This document shows positions 32,577 to 43,669 of a DNA stretch of 64,000 nt, piece by piece. The notes beneath the pieces are model-generated. The model saw only the letters and a list, made by a program, of their open reading frames with translations. It had not been told where the DNA came from and did no database searches. Every line of letters begins with the position of its first letter. The stretch's first letter is position 1. Made by a program: the position numbers and the translations under genes. Location: contig NC_087062.1 in the NCBI RefSeq assembly GCF_963678635.1, forward strand, positions 87,831,845-87,895,844, read 5' to 3'. The stretch comes from Symsagittifera roscoffensis. Lineage: Eukaryota; Xenacoelomorpha; Acoela; Convolutidae.

Positions 32577-33102
32577 TTGTTCCGACTTTCGATACGAAAG
32601 TAACGGAATATTTGTGCTCGGGGTGGGTTTTTTTTTCTTCAGACAAATTTCGACTTTTAACTAGCCATTTTTGACGGAGTTTTAAAATATCATTTGAACG
32701 GTATTGTTGTCCTGAACTCAAATTTGAAAAGATATTTCACCTGTGATCCTTTTTCGTAAAATTATGGGGTTTAAAGGTTGCCATTTTGATCAATTTGGGA
32801 CAATTAACGCGCGATATATTTCGCGCTATTAACGAGCAAGCGGAGATTTAATCCGTCTTAGAAATTGTTCCAAATTGGTTTAACGAAGCTTATTTGCCAT
32901 AAATGATTTGTTACACGCAAGTAGCGAAATCTATCCTTTTGTTTTTTATATGGCGTGTGGGGGGATGATTTTCATAAAAAATATCAAATTTTAGAAAAAA
33001 AAATTTTTTTATTTTTTTATTTTTTAATGTTATTACTGCTCCATAAACCTAAATAGGCAGTCGGAACATTCAGGGCTTCGCCCTGATACGAGCAGTCTTG
33101 TT
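32577..33102 (-). mobile_element. ~530-bp dispersed element, copy 4 (inverted to copy 3)
   Basis: It begins TTGTTCCGACTTTCGATACG and ends CCCTGATACGAGCAGTCTTG. With copy 3 it makes ~525-bp inverted arms around a 112-bp spacer (32465-32576). The open frame that crosses it (from 32518) is repeat sequence and not a gene. Confidence 0.8.
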
Positions 33103-33109
33103 TAAATTT

Positions 33110-33500
33110 GTACCTCTTCACTTTCATATTTGAACAGTTGTTTTTTTTTCGAATTAATAGTGATGCTGTTTTTGTTTTATAAGCTGGTTTGCGATGTTGA
33201 CTACCATTTTAGATGATAGCTATTCTGAATATGCATACATATTTTTGCGAAAGCGTTTATTTGAACATTGATTGTATGCTGTTTTCATTTTGAACAATGA
33301 CTCTAACTTTGTCACAATGCAAAAAATCTTGGATTGAATCTTGGAAAGAAACTAACGATCCTGATCAACTAGTAAAACTTTGCTCACATTATCGGATTGT
33401 TATCGGAATTGCTATGCGGACTAATTAAGATATGAAAAACATATTTGAGTTTCATTTTTAACCTTGTAAATCCCCTCGTTACAACATAAAATTGATGCAT
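33110..33500. other. Gene-free AT-rich stretch
   Basis: Nothing recognisable is seen. The end (from about 33425) already resembles hAT MITE interior text (GGACTAATTAAGATATGAA). Confidence 0.35.
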
Positions 33501-33600
33501 ATGTGAGGCTGGGGGAAAATTTTATTCTTCATACCTTAAATCGTAACATTACGCGTTTAACCTCGATAAGACGTAAGATAAATAGTAGAAAAGAAAAAAG

Positions 33601-33800
33601 GGTTCTTTTTCTTTTTCCCTCAATCTCATACGAGCTTCAATTTTTTAGTGTAACGAGTGGTTTTACGAGGTTGAGTATGGAAACCAAATATGTTTGTCGT
33701 GGCCTTATTAGTCCGTATGTAAATTTTCATAGCAATCGGATCATGTGGTCAACAAGTTTACATGTAGAAAACTGCAGGTGGAGGGAAAAGAAAAAAATCC
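33601..33800. mobile_element. hAT-type MITE
   Basis: The ends are GGTTCTTTTTCTTTTTCCCT and AGGGAAAAGAAAAAAATCC, with flanks GAAAAAAG and GAAAAATA (near-matching 8-bp duplication). The interior shares CGTGGCCTTATTAGTC with the 27501 copy. Partial relatives flank it at 33425-33590 and 34085-34270. The 145-codon open frame over this area is repeat sequence. Confidence 0.65.
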
Positions 33801-33954
33801 GAAAAATAATAAAAGGAGGAGAAAGTGGAACAGATCAAAAATTTGAAATGCCACAAGCGTTATATCCAGTTCTGAACCGATGTCAGCTCACCCCAAAAAG
33901 AGGGGGTTTTTCCTATTACAACGCCTATATCGTACCCTAGTCCCACGTGAACAC

Positions 33955-34020
33955 ACAGCACACCCACAAATTCACGCAAGAACACTCACGCAAGAACACT
34001 CACACGCCAACATACACGCT
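33955..34020. repeat. Short CA-rich tandem repeat
   Basis: CACGCAAGAACACT occurs twice in tandem, followed by CACACGCCAACATACACGC. Confidence 0.6.
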
Positions 34021-34439
34021 GTAGTTTTACTTGTTGGATGGAGGAGCGTTCGTGAGAAAAGCCAAAACAAAAATTGGCGATCATTTTCCTTTACCCCCAA
34101 CTGCAAAACTTTACCAATAAACTTGATGTTTACTTTACCCGATTGTTACAAAAACTGGCATGCAGAGAAATTAGGCCAAACTTATTCGGTCATCAAATTT
34201 TTCCTTGCAAAACTTCTCGTTAAACCATTAAACTGATAATTGTGTGAGGCAGTGGGAAAAGAAAAACAGCTTAAAGTTCTGATGCAATAGCTCCTAAAAC
34301 TTTTCAATCAAATCCCTCGCCAAGTTGCTTGTTTGACTGTGCTAAAATTGGCTTCCGGGCTAACTATACTCAAACGAGCCAAAAAAACTGTATTTAAAAA
34401 TAGTGCAGGTTTTTGTATGTATTTCTGCGGAGCCCACTG

Positions 34440-34835
34440 TTTGTATGAATATTCCGCAAACTAATAGCGGATTCCACGAAGTTTTGGTAAATTCCGCAAA
34501 ATTTGTCGAAAAGTTTCCAAATTTTGCAGATTGAACAGGTCTTTAGAGCTGCAATAACTTAAGCCATTTGTCTCTGGAATCCAAAAAAGCAAAAACAATC
34601 AATCCAAACAACGTAGCATCTTTGCAGTTTTTAGGACTAAAATGGCTGGACACGTTTTAGTCCTGGAATCTGAAACGAGGGTACATTTTTTCTTCGATCT
34701 TTTTGCTTTTGTGGATTTGAGAGACAAATGGCTGAAATTAGCGCAGCTCTAAAGGCCTGTTCAATCAGCAAAGTTTGGAAATTTTTTGAAAAATTTTGCA
34801 GAATTCACCAAAATTTCGCGGAATCCATGTAGGGG
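34440..34835. repeat. Foldback element
   Basis: GATTGAACAGGTCTTTAGAG (from about 34529) is mirrored by CTCTAAAGGCCTGTTCAATC (to about 34783). Outside these, TTCCAAATTTTGC and GGAAATTTTT-AAAATTTTGC also mirror each other, as do repeated CGGAATCC / GGATTCC motifs. It is related in the GGAATCC motifs to the MITE at 59571. It is non-coding. Confidence 0.55.
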
Positions 34836-34839
34836 TATA

Positions 34840-37535
34840 CAAGATGTTGAAACCAAGTGGGTGCATTTTGTTGTATTTCAAATTGCAGCTCAGAATATCT
34901 AAGAAATATATATATACTTTTTTCGGTAGAACAGGTTTTGTTTGACAGGTTGTTTTGCAAATTGCAGCTCAGGATATCTAAAAAAAAATTTTTAATAATC
35001 TTTTGTCAGTAGAACTTCAAAAAATGATACCAAAAATCAAAAAATCCCAAAAAATTCCAAAAAGTAATTAGGGGCCTATTAATTTTACTCCAAGGAAATT
35101 CTCCAATTTTTTGTCAGTAAATGTCAGAATCTAGCGGTGTAGCATAATAATACCCTCTCTATATGGGCTTTCAATGCCATTTTTTCCTGCAAAACTTATT
35201 TGCATTATGACAACGTTAGCCTGAAACCCCCAAGCCTTGTCTTAAATTCTTTGTAGCCCCAACACAGCAAGACTATTTTAAAATGGGAATATAAACACTT
35301 GGTGGTGGTTTATTTGAATCAGACCAATTTAAGCAATTGAAATAAAATCAAATGTGAAAAAATATCTAACCTGCAAAGTTTTGTAAAATTTGAAATGTTC
35401 GAAAAATTGGGTGTTTGAAAAATGACTCTTGAGAAAGTCACAATTCAATATCGTGGTAATTCGGTTCTTCTGCGTTTTGTTTTCTACATTCAGAATTATC
35501 CATATTTATAGTCATTGTTCCGACCATCGAATATGTGTAGGAACTTTCTCCTCTTCGAGTGTGTTTCATTTTTTTCACTTAAAATGAGGTACCATGGCTT
35601 CATCAGAATGGGTCGAGTGCTATATCATACTAAACTTGTTTTACTCGTTATTTCAATGACATTAAAATTGCGTAAAAATTGTCCCATTGTTGGGAAAATT
35701 TTCAAGAAAGTTTGAAAAATTGAAAATCCAAGGCTTGTAATTTTTGCGGTTTAGTCCAATTCGAAGGAAAAAAGCAATCGAGTAACGTTCCTTATATGAA
35801 ATTTGATCAAATAAGCTACAACAACCTGAATTTACTAGAAAAGACAGTATTTGTAGCAGTTTTGTTTAAGGCTTTACTGCTAAAAAAAACTCTGTTTAAT
35901 TTGATTTTTTTTCTTGCTTTTTTTGAATTTTTCTACGATAACTAATTTCGGTTATGCCCAATTCACATTATTTTACGCGTTTGTTAAGTTCTCTCTTGAA
36001 AACACGCAAAGTCTCTTAATGTTCAAAATCCAGCAATTTGCAAAGCCAGTTTTACCATTTGAAACAAAAATGTTTTCTTAGGGCAAAATTTTTTCTAGTT
36101 GGATTACTTTTTTGAGTTCAATCAATTTATTTGATTTGTTTTTGCGCTAGAAGATCCAAATTTTACCACTTTGCTTTCGAAATAGCGCAAATTGGAAAAT
36201 TTCCATTTGATGAAAACCTTACATATATTTTTTACTGTGTTAGTGTTTTAGGGACATTTACATTGAAAGATTTGATTTGTATTGAGTGAGGCTTTGACGC
36301 ATATTTAAATTTTGTTGAGGACACTTAAGTTGATGTGGTGAAGCAGGAAGTTCGGTAGGTTTGAGTAGCCAAAGCGTGAGTGATCGAGACTGGGCCGGTC
36401 GTTTCGACTTAGCGAGATTTCGATTGACGAGGTTCATTGGCGGTTTTTAGTAAACTATTTGGGTATGAGGACTGTTTAAAGTATGGGGAACTGATAAGGG
36501 TGTTAGTAATTTATTTGTAAAAGTATCGGATGCTAATTTGTTTACGTCGTCATAAGTCATGTCGAAAGAGTTCTGGTAGTTCTATTTTTCTAGCTCCTTC
36601 TCTGCGCATTTATTTTCAGTCCAACATTTATGTTTTTCAGTCAATTTTCGCCGATCGAAATAATAAATTTCAACAAAGTTTTTTTTATACCCCATTGATG
36701 ATATCGACTTCCTGAATTCAAATTTAAAAAGATATTTTACCTCCAATTATTTTTTGGAAAGTTCTGGGGGCTTGAAAAGATCGACAAAATTTGTGGAAGT
36801 TTTTTGAAAATCTCTCCCTCTTGGAAAAAGTCTAGATCCGCCTCTGTCTAAAAGCAACATAACATTTTTCTCAAATTTTTGTCTGCGTACCCTTGTAAAT
36901 TAATTGATTTTTTACTACACAAAATAAACTTGATTGACTGAAATACGCATGTTATAGTATCATTGAAATCCCCTCCCTCGATAAATACTTTAGCTTTGCA
37001 GATACTTAAAATTTTAATTGTTCAAATATCAACATATCTGGGTTCATATTACTGAGAGTATTGTGCACAACTTAGTTTATCTTAATCCTTCCAAACTATT
37101 GCAACCAAAGTATCTTTTGAAATAACATATCTCTTTCTCATCCAGAGTAAATTTAAGAATTTAAAAAAATATGAAGATATTCATCAGTATTTAATGATTT
37201 GTTTCTTATGTTTGTTTTTAATTGAGACTTTTAAAAGTAAAATCTAGGGTTATTAAAATAAAAACATTCTCAAATACATTATAAAAAAATTTTGCTTAAA
37301 TTTCTACTAGTCTAAATTTTAACGTGAAACTAAAAACATCGAATGGTTTTGTGTGACTTAAGCTACTGCAAGATCCTTTGATCGACTTTGAAACAGAAAA
37401 AAAGTTTAAAAAAAGTGATTTGCTTGAAAAAGTTAATTAAAATAATTCTCTGTTTATGTTCCAAGTGTAGCTATTTGGGGAAAGATTGAATGAGTATCTA
37501 TAGAATACTATTGCGTTATGTGTTGTTGTGTTTTG
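34840..37535. other. Gene-free region
   Basis: AT-rich. 34890-34990 holds two copies of an AATTGCAGCTCAG-ATATCTAA segment. 36615-36790 is a decayed minus-orientation piece of the ~530-bp family (CGCCGATCGAAATAATAAA), followed by a G-family end fragment to 36850. 36360-36450 is somewhat GC-rich without a frame. No gene is supported. Confidence 0.45.
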
Positions 37536-37539
37536 GGAT

Positions 37540-37860
37540 ATCAATAGATAGATGGATAGATCGGTTGGATGTTCGGCTGTGGCGGGCGGCGGCGGCGGCG
37601 GCGACCGTGGGTAAATTGATTAATCCCCGATTAGTTCTGCCAGAGTCGCCACCTGATGCGCTCCCATCTTCCCTCTACTCTCTTCCAATCACACACCTGG
37701 GATGAAAACAATCAGGGGCCCTTTAATTAACATCGGGCCACAAAGTCAGCAGTAAACAAGGTAAACAATTACTCCGTGGGCTCTTTTCTACGTAATTCCT
37801 AATGAAAATTGACCGATCCTCGGGGACTATTTGCCCTACTCGCTACCATTGTTTATGATA
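37540..37860 (+). promoter_or_regulatory. Candidate regulatory block upstream of the NHLH gene
   Basis: This is a GC-rich island in AT-rich DNA, about 1.35-1.65 kb before the NHLH start codon. It has a (GGC)n run (about 37573-37601), mirrored homeodomain-like sites (GATTAATCCCCGATTAG), an E-box (CACCTG in ACACCTGGGATG), an ATTA-type site (CCTTTAATTAAC) and two forkhead-like sites (GTAAACAAGGTAAACAA). No protein frame with splice sites fits. A second, smaller GC rise is at 38450-38540. Motif density suggests an enhancer or promoter; this is inference. Confidence 0.35.
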
Positions 37861-39200
37861 TCACACACAATTATATGGACAAGTCTTCCTCCTTTTATGT
37901 CCTTAGTTTTGATCTTTTCATTCTAATTTGGACATCTTTCAGACTAAATTCTCACTGGATTTCTCCTCATTTTAACTCATATTCTTCTCATTTTAACTGG
38001 ATTTCAAATTGAAACGCAGTCTGAAAATTTTGACATAATTAATCAGTTGAAAAAAAGAGCGTAGAAAACACGTCAAACATTAATTGATTAGCAATTTGCC
38101 TTTTCACCAACTTATTTGAATTATTACTGACCTGGAAAATTTGAGGTACTTTTCTTACTATTGTTAAACATTTTTACACAAAGAAAATCAGAGTAAGCGA
38201 AATTTTTTTGGAGTAATAAGGAATATATTTTAACTTTTTGTGTCTTATCATACTTTGTGTGGGCACTTGAACTTTGAACTTAAAACGTTCAATTATATTT
38301 AAGCTTATAATAATTGATCTAGAAAAACAATGGAGCTTCAAAAAGAATTTGTTTCTTTTAAATCCACCCACCCAAATTGCCAACTTTGTCACTTGAGAAT
38401 TTTAAAGTCATGATGGAGTTTTTTGCTGTTAAGAACAAAGTTTGGATTTGCTCTGGGGTTTTTTGCCTCCCCGCCGATGCCAGATTGACGACCGAATCTG
38501 GGAACGAGCCAGAGTCATCTTCCAATAATCCCATTCCGATAATCTGTTTATGGTCTGAACTTATAATTAAAAGTACTTAACCAAATTCCCAACTTCAACA
38601 CGGCTATCATTATAGTATTAAGAGAGACACTTTTGATACTTTTTAGTCTCATGTCAAAATAAATCAAAAATAATTCTGACTATCGGTTACAGCCAAAAAT
38701 AAAAAATAATTCCAGTAATTTTCAAACAATCATTTTTCAAATAAGTAGGACAAATTTTAACAGCGTTTCTTTTAAAAATTGCTTTGACCTGATCAAATTT
38801 CAGCTTTCCTTTTAATTCTTTTTTTATCGCTGTGATCGAATATCAACTTAAGTAGAATTGCTTCATCAGTCTCAAATTGTCAAAACAGTGAATTTTTCCT
38901 AACTTTTCAGGACTCCTCAGAAGAGAACATTGTCGCTTTATAAGGGTTATTAATTTTTTTCACAGCCTCTCACAAAGCATATTTTGATGTCTATTAGCAT
39001 TTTCAATTAACCAAAACAACTATAAAATTGCTGGATACTTCGGTTTAAATATTCAGTTTAAATATTCTTCTGTTCCAGTCGAAGGAGCTTCATTCATTCG
39101 AGAACTTTCGGGAACTTAGACGCACGAAAAAGGTGTATTTCGGGACTTGTCAAATTCTACGTTTCAACCAACTGATTTGGTGCCGACCAATTTTTCAAAG

Positions 39201-40502
39201 ATGAAGCTAGAAACCAGCAGTAAGTATTAATTAAACTACTTTTTGTAGCATCATTCATCAGTAGCATGTGTAGGGTGGTGAGAAGACGCTATTTCTCCCC
39301 CCCCCCTCCCGGGGGAATCGACCCCCTAGCCGCCCAAAAGGTCTTCCTTTGATTCTATTTCAAAATGTCCATTTTTGGCTGACTGAATCGAAAAATGTGG
39401 CTGACTGACCCTGAAAAGATCGGCCAATTTCGTCGGGAACGCGCGCCAAAACAACGCAATTTTTGGCCAACACTATGCAAAAAGTACCTTAAAACGTCTA
39501 TTTTGTCCTCTTATTTCAAAAATTTATATGCAGCATAGAAAATGTGGTCTAAATAGGGTCGAAAACCAATTTGGTCGACCTAGCAAAAACATCGACAAAA
39601 TTTTTGAAAAAGATTTGAAAATCTCCCCGTTTCAGAAAGTCTTATAACCGCTCCCTCCAAGTCATATTGAGCTGAATTCCTTTTATATATAGGTTTGAAT
39701 AGTAAAAAATGAAATGAATCAATCTTGTTTGTTTGTGTTGTAGGAGCTACGTATTTGATGCCTCTATCGAACGGCGAAGAGAGTATTGGAGGCTACATGC
39801 AGCAACATACGAACCCCCAGATTTTTCACCCCCACCCACATCTCAACAATCAATCCCACCATTTCCTCTACGAGTCCTCCGCCGACTCAGTCCTCGTAGA
39901 AATACCCGAGTTACGTCACCAAAACGAGCACCAACACCACTCACATAACAGATCCTACTTCTCGTCACAAGTTTCCAAGTTCGCAGACCCAGACTTTTCT
40001 ATATTGCATAACCACGGTGGCGAAAATGACGTCACCAACTTGTTCGGACAATCTGACCCCAATTTCGACCAATCACAGAAGAGACACCCCCATTCGCAAA
40101 CCAAGTCGCATGTGGGTGAAAAAATGTCCAATTGCGTCAGCGGAACCTCAGGGAAAGTCGCGAGGAAGTCGAGAAGGTCAAATAGCCCAACTGCGCTGAT
40201 CAAAGAACTGACAGGAAGCGCTAGTCCTCTGACTAGTATTGACGAGATCGACAAGCGATATCTCGCGAATTTGAGCCGAGAAGAAAGACGTCGCATTCGT
40301 AGAGCAACTGTGAAATACAGAACGGCTCACTCATGCGTCTCGTGAACGGCTTCGCGTTGAGGCTTTCAGTATTGCTTTTACAGAATTAAGAAAACTTTTA
40401 CCGACTCTTCCACACGACAAAAAGCTGTCCAAAATCGAAATTCTGAGATTGGCAATTGCTTATATCTCATATCTTGATCATCTTTTGGCTTCTACTTCTT
40501 GA
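39201..40502 (+). CDS. NHLH: NHLH/HEN-type bHLH transcription factor, frame broken by a 4-bp duplication
   Basis: Exon 1 (39201-39219, MKLETS plus one base) has a strong donor (GTAAGTATT). Exon 2 starts at 39744 after TTTGTGTTGTAG and the split codon AGA fits. About 195 residues rich in His/Asn/Ser follow, then the bHLH: basic region [17 protein letters not shown], continued as [11 protein letters not shown], helix 1 [15 protein letters not shown], loop HDKKLSK, helix 2 [18 protein letters not shown], then STOP at 40500-40502. This wording is diagnostic of NHLH1/2 (HEN, NSCL) neuronal E-box binders. The frame shifts after YRTAH: CTCA occurs twice (40326-40333). As written, translation ends at 40343-40345 after 206 residues, without the helix-loop-helix; one CTCA unit fewer gives 257. 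Vertebrate NHLH proteins are ~135 residues, so the N-terminal part is long. An ATTAAA signal is at 40538. It may be a sequence error, an allele or a pseudogene. Confidence 0.85.
39270..39660. repeat. G-family repeat inside the NHLH intron
   Basis: A C run at 39296-39306, GGCTGACTGA twice, and CATTTTTGGCTGACTGA match the 28340 copy. It occupies most of the 524-bp intron. Confidence 0.6.
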
Positions 40503-40768
40503 ATGTTCAAACTCTTCGGAAACAGAAAAATAGGGCCATTAAAATATATGTATATATTATGATATATTCTTTTATATAAATTTTGCAGTTTGAAAAAGTT
40601 TATTCTCCAAATTAATTTTAAAGAGATTTATCTGCGAGAGTAAGGTCCAACTTACGAGCTGTAACCGGTTTCTCACAACTCTTTTAATTTTTCGATACAT
40701 AAACTCTGGTCTTAAAATAATTCGAAAAAAAAAACGGAAATTTTAAAAATCCTACTCCGTATACGATT

Positions 40769-40834
40769 GCTAGCCCCCCCCCCCTCAAACTTCATAAAAG
40801 TATCCCCCCCCCCCTCAAACTTCATAAAAGTATC
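40769..40834. repeat. Two-copy 32-33-bp tandem repeat
   Basis: A poly-C run followed by TCAAACTTCATAAAAGTATC occurs twice back to back, just after the NHLH gene. Confidence 0.85.
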
Positions 40835-41265
40835 TTCACGTAAAACGTCCATCAATTGCAACAAAGTTTTTTGACAATACTAATAGGCCGAGTTTCTTTT
40901 TTATATTTCTCTGACATAAATACAAAGTCTACCCGCATAACAGTTTCAACCGTTAATAATCGACTATAATATGATTTTACTACTAGTTTTTCTAAAACTG
41001 AGAAAAATTCATTATAATCAATGAACAATCGATTAAAACCTCTCTTTTTCATATTAAATTATCATCAAGTATAAGAAACTTTAATCCATAATAATCAGTT
41101 AGTATTCCATCTGTTTTTCTACACAATCAAAATCAATTAGATTTATCCTTTTGTTTTCATTTTCTTGCAATGAGATATTATCAACTTTTATTTATGATAG
41201 TCCTTTTTGCCCAATTTGTCTTCGATGTTGCATCTAAGTTACTTATAGTTAATGCTTTTAATAGA

Positions 41266-41365
41266 CCTTAAGAATTAAGATATAATTAAGATATATTTTT
41301 GGCGTGACAATAAATCCTTAAGAATTAAGATATAATTAAGATATATTTTTGGCGTGACAATAAAT
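41266..41365. repeat. Perfect two-copy 50-bp tandem duplication
   Basis: The unit from CCTTAAGAATTAAGATATAA to GGCGTGACAATAAAT occurs twice with a 50-bp period and essentially no differences, so the duplication is very recent. Confidence 0.9.
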
Positions 41366-41369
41366 TGGC

Positions 41370-43296
41370 GAAATAAGAGATCATAATTGATGAAAATTAA
41401 AAAAAGGATTTTTTGTTGGAACAATAAACGATCATCATTGAGATATTACAATCTTGTGGAATAATTCGCAATTATAATTGATAAAACTTCCCTTAAACAC
41501 CTATTATTGTTTAATGTAATCATTTTCATTTGTCACTAAGTCTTCATATCATCCGTTCTAATCAATTACAAGGAACATAACTTGGTTGCGGGAAGTTCGC
41601 CGCTTTCATTTCAGTTCGTCGTAGACCGATGCAGAAACCAAAAAAATTATGTTGCCAATGCGTCATTCTTAAAAATTATTGAAACTTTGAATGATTTAAA
41701 TGATTTCTACAAAATTTATTGAACAGTGATCGCAGATTGTATAGCTAAACAAAAATTCTCTTCTGACGCTATTTAGATATTTACGTTTTTTGAGCTTTTT
41801 TGCGAACTGAATAACTGATTAATTGTACTTGGGTGGCCTTTTCTTTATTTTCTAGTTCAATTTCGACTTGCTGGCATATAGTTTTTTTTAGAAATTGTAA
41901 ATACAATCTGAAGGATGCTGACGCCTTGCGCTCAAAGTTGTCGCACTGTTTTGAGCATTTGAAAAAAAAATCAACGGCGGTTGCGATTTCCAAAAACTTG
42001 ATTTTTTTTCCTAGAGTTTCAATGATATTCTTAATTCAACAACTGTATCATAGGTATCATAACAGACAATCGAAACATTCAGAGCTTTGTCCTGTTTTAG
42101 ACAGTTTTCTAAACATGTTACAATCACACTTCTATCATACAATTTTTTGTGTTACAGTCTGGGTAGTTAAAGCACTCTTTCAGCTCAGTAACAGAAAAAA
42201 AAAAACAGGTATATCAGTGCCTAGAAATAAACAACGCTTTTTACCCAATAATTTTACTTTTGAGGGCGTTATTTTGCTTAAAAAAGGCCAACACTGGACA
42301 AAACCTAAAAATCATAGCCTCAGCACCGACAACTTTTTTGGTTAACTGAGAGTTTTTAAGGCCTATGCTGGTTTTGAGAAACCATGGATTAACAGTACAG
42401 ATTCTGATTAGCAGCTTTGATTTCATTTAACCCAGTTTACGAAATTATTTACTAATTTGCTTTCTTCGATACATTAATTTAACTCAAAAAATAGCATTAT
42501 CGAACTTCTTTATTGCAAAATTCAATTCCCTGAAAAACAGGTAGTGCTGTTTCCTGAGTTTTGTTGTTCCGACTTTCAAGTAAAGTCACCAAAAGTTTGC
42601 GCTCAGATAGTTTTTTCTACAATTTTTGGTTTTCGAACTTACAATTGGTGGTGCAGTTTTTTGTACCATCTGAAGGATGAGGAGGTCTTGAGCTCAACTG
42701 TATTACAGATTGTGAAAATTGCCAATTGAAGCTGAAAATATATCACCATAAAAACTTCGAAAAATTCAAAAGTTTCCTTGTTTCAAAACATTTAACCACT
42801 TTTTAAAGTCAAAACTGCTCCAGGAACCTTAACGGGCAATCAAAACATTCGAGACTTGATCCAACAATGCAATTACCATAGAGCTAAAACTATCTTATCA
42901 AAACTCATTATGAAAACATAAGAAGAAAATCGTGTTGCTGTGCACGTAGAACAGAATATTCATATTTCATCCGTTTATGCTCCATATCACACCAGAAAGC
43001 ACAAAACTACGTTGGTATCAAGTAATCACCTCTTCAGTTTTTCCCAAACTTTTTTGAAAAATGTTTCGAGAAGTTAGTAGCGATAAATTTTTTCAGCGTT
43101 AGTATTCTCTTTCAAGTTGATGTAACACAGATAAAACCATGCAAAAATATAGCAAGTATCAATAAGCAAAACTCTATAAAAATAAAAATTAATTATTTTA
43201 TGCAACGAACTGTTGTTTTACGCAAGCAAACCTAAACATTTTAATGACCATTTCGAATCCTTCAGTTTCATTGTGTTCAACAAAAGGGTTAAAGGC
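41370..43296. other. Gene-free region with ~530-bp family remnants
   Basis: 42050-42115 (GACAATCGAAACATTCAGAG) and 42565-42860 (from TTGTTCCGACTTTCAAGTAA to CAATCAAAACATTCGAG) are decayed minus-orientation pieces of the ~530-bp element. The 170-codon open frame at 41833-42345 crosses one of them, has no recognisable domain, and is not called. Confidence 0.5.
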
Positions 43297-43304
43297 CAAA
43301 GTTT

Positions 43305-43534
43305 GGCTCTTTTCCAGTTCCCCCCCTTTCAAATTCAATTTTGAAAAGTCGTTTTAACGTTGTCATAATGCATTGAAATTTGGCGTGGTGAACAAATCGA
43401 CAATTCTGAACATATTTGTTCTTCATACTTTACAGCGTAACATCACGCATTTAGCCGTAATAACACGTAAAACAAACATAAAACTAGGTATTTTGAAGGG
43501 GTGGGGGGGGGGGGGGGGGAACTGGAAAAGAGCC
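43305..43534. mobile_element. hAT-type MITE with perfect 8-bp target duplication
   Basis: Its ends are GGCTCTTTTCCAGTTCCCCC and GGGGAACTGGAAAAGAGCC, mirrored over about 20 bp. CAAAGTTT occurs on both sides (43297-43304 and 43535-43542). The 230-bp interior has no gene. It is the best-preserved member of the family in this window. Confidence 0.9.
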
Positions 43535-43669
43535 CAAAGTTTTAGCATAATTTTTTGGCTTGATAAAAATTTTTTTTTGTGTTTTATGGAAAATTATATA
43601 AACGTTCAGTCGAAAGAATTTGTGGAAATCATTCAATTTGAATCAATTTAGAAAAAATAATATATTAAG

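Noticed and set aside
32518-32721. A 67-codon minus-strand frame.
   Set aside because: It reads through the spacer and end of the inverted ~530-bp element; relatives of that element do not keep it.
33503-34236. Overlapping 145- and 118-codon open frames.
   Set aside because: They are made of hAT MITE sequence and a CA-rich repeat.
37490-37705. A 71-codon frame with a poly-Ala run.
   Set aside because: The alanines come from a (GGC)n repeat; no splice sites or domain support coding.
39733-40296. Open frames in other phases and on the opposite strand of the NHLH exon.
   Set aside because: They are shadows of the GC-rich coding exon.
41833-42345. A 170-codon open frame.
   Set aside because: It crosses a decayed copy of the ~530-bp element, has low-complexity composition and shows no domain.
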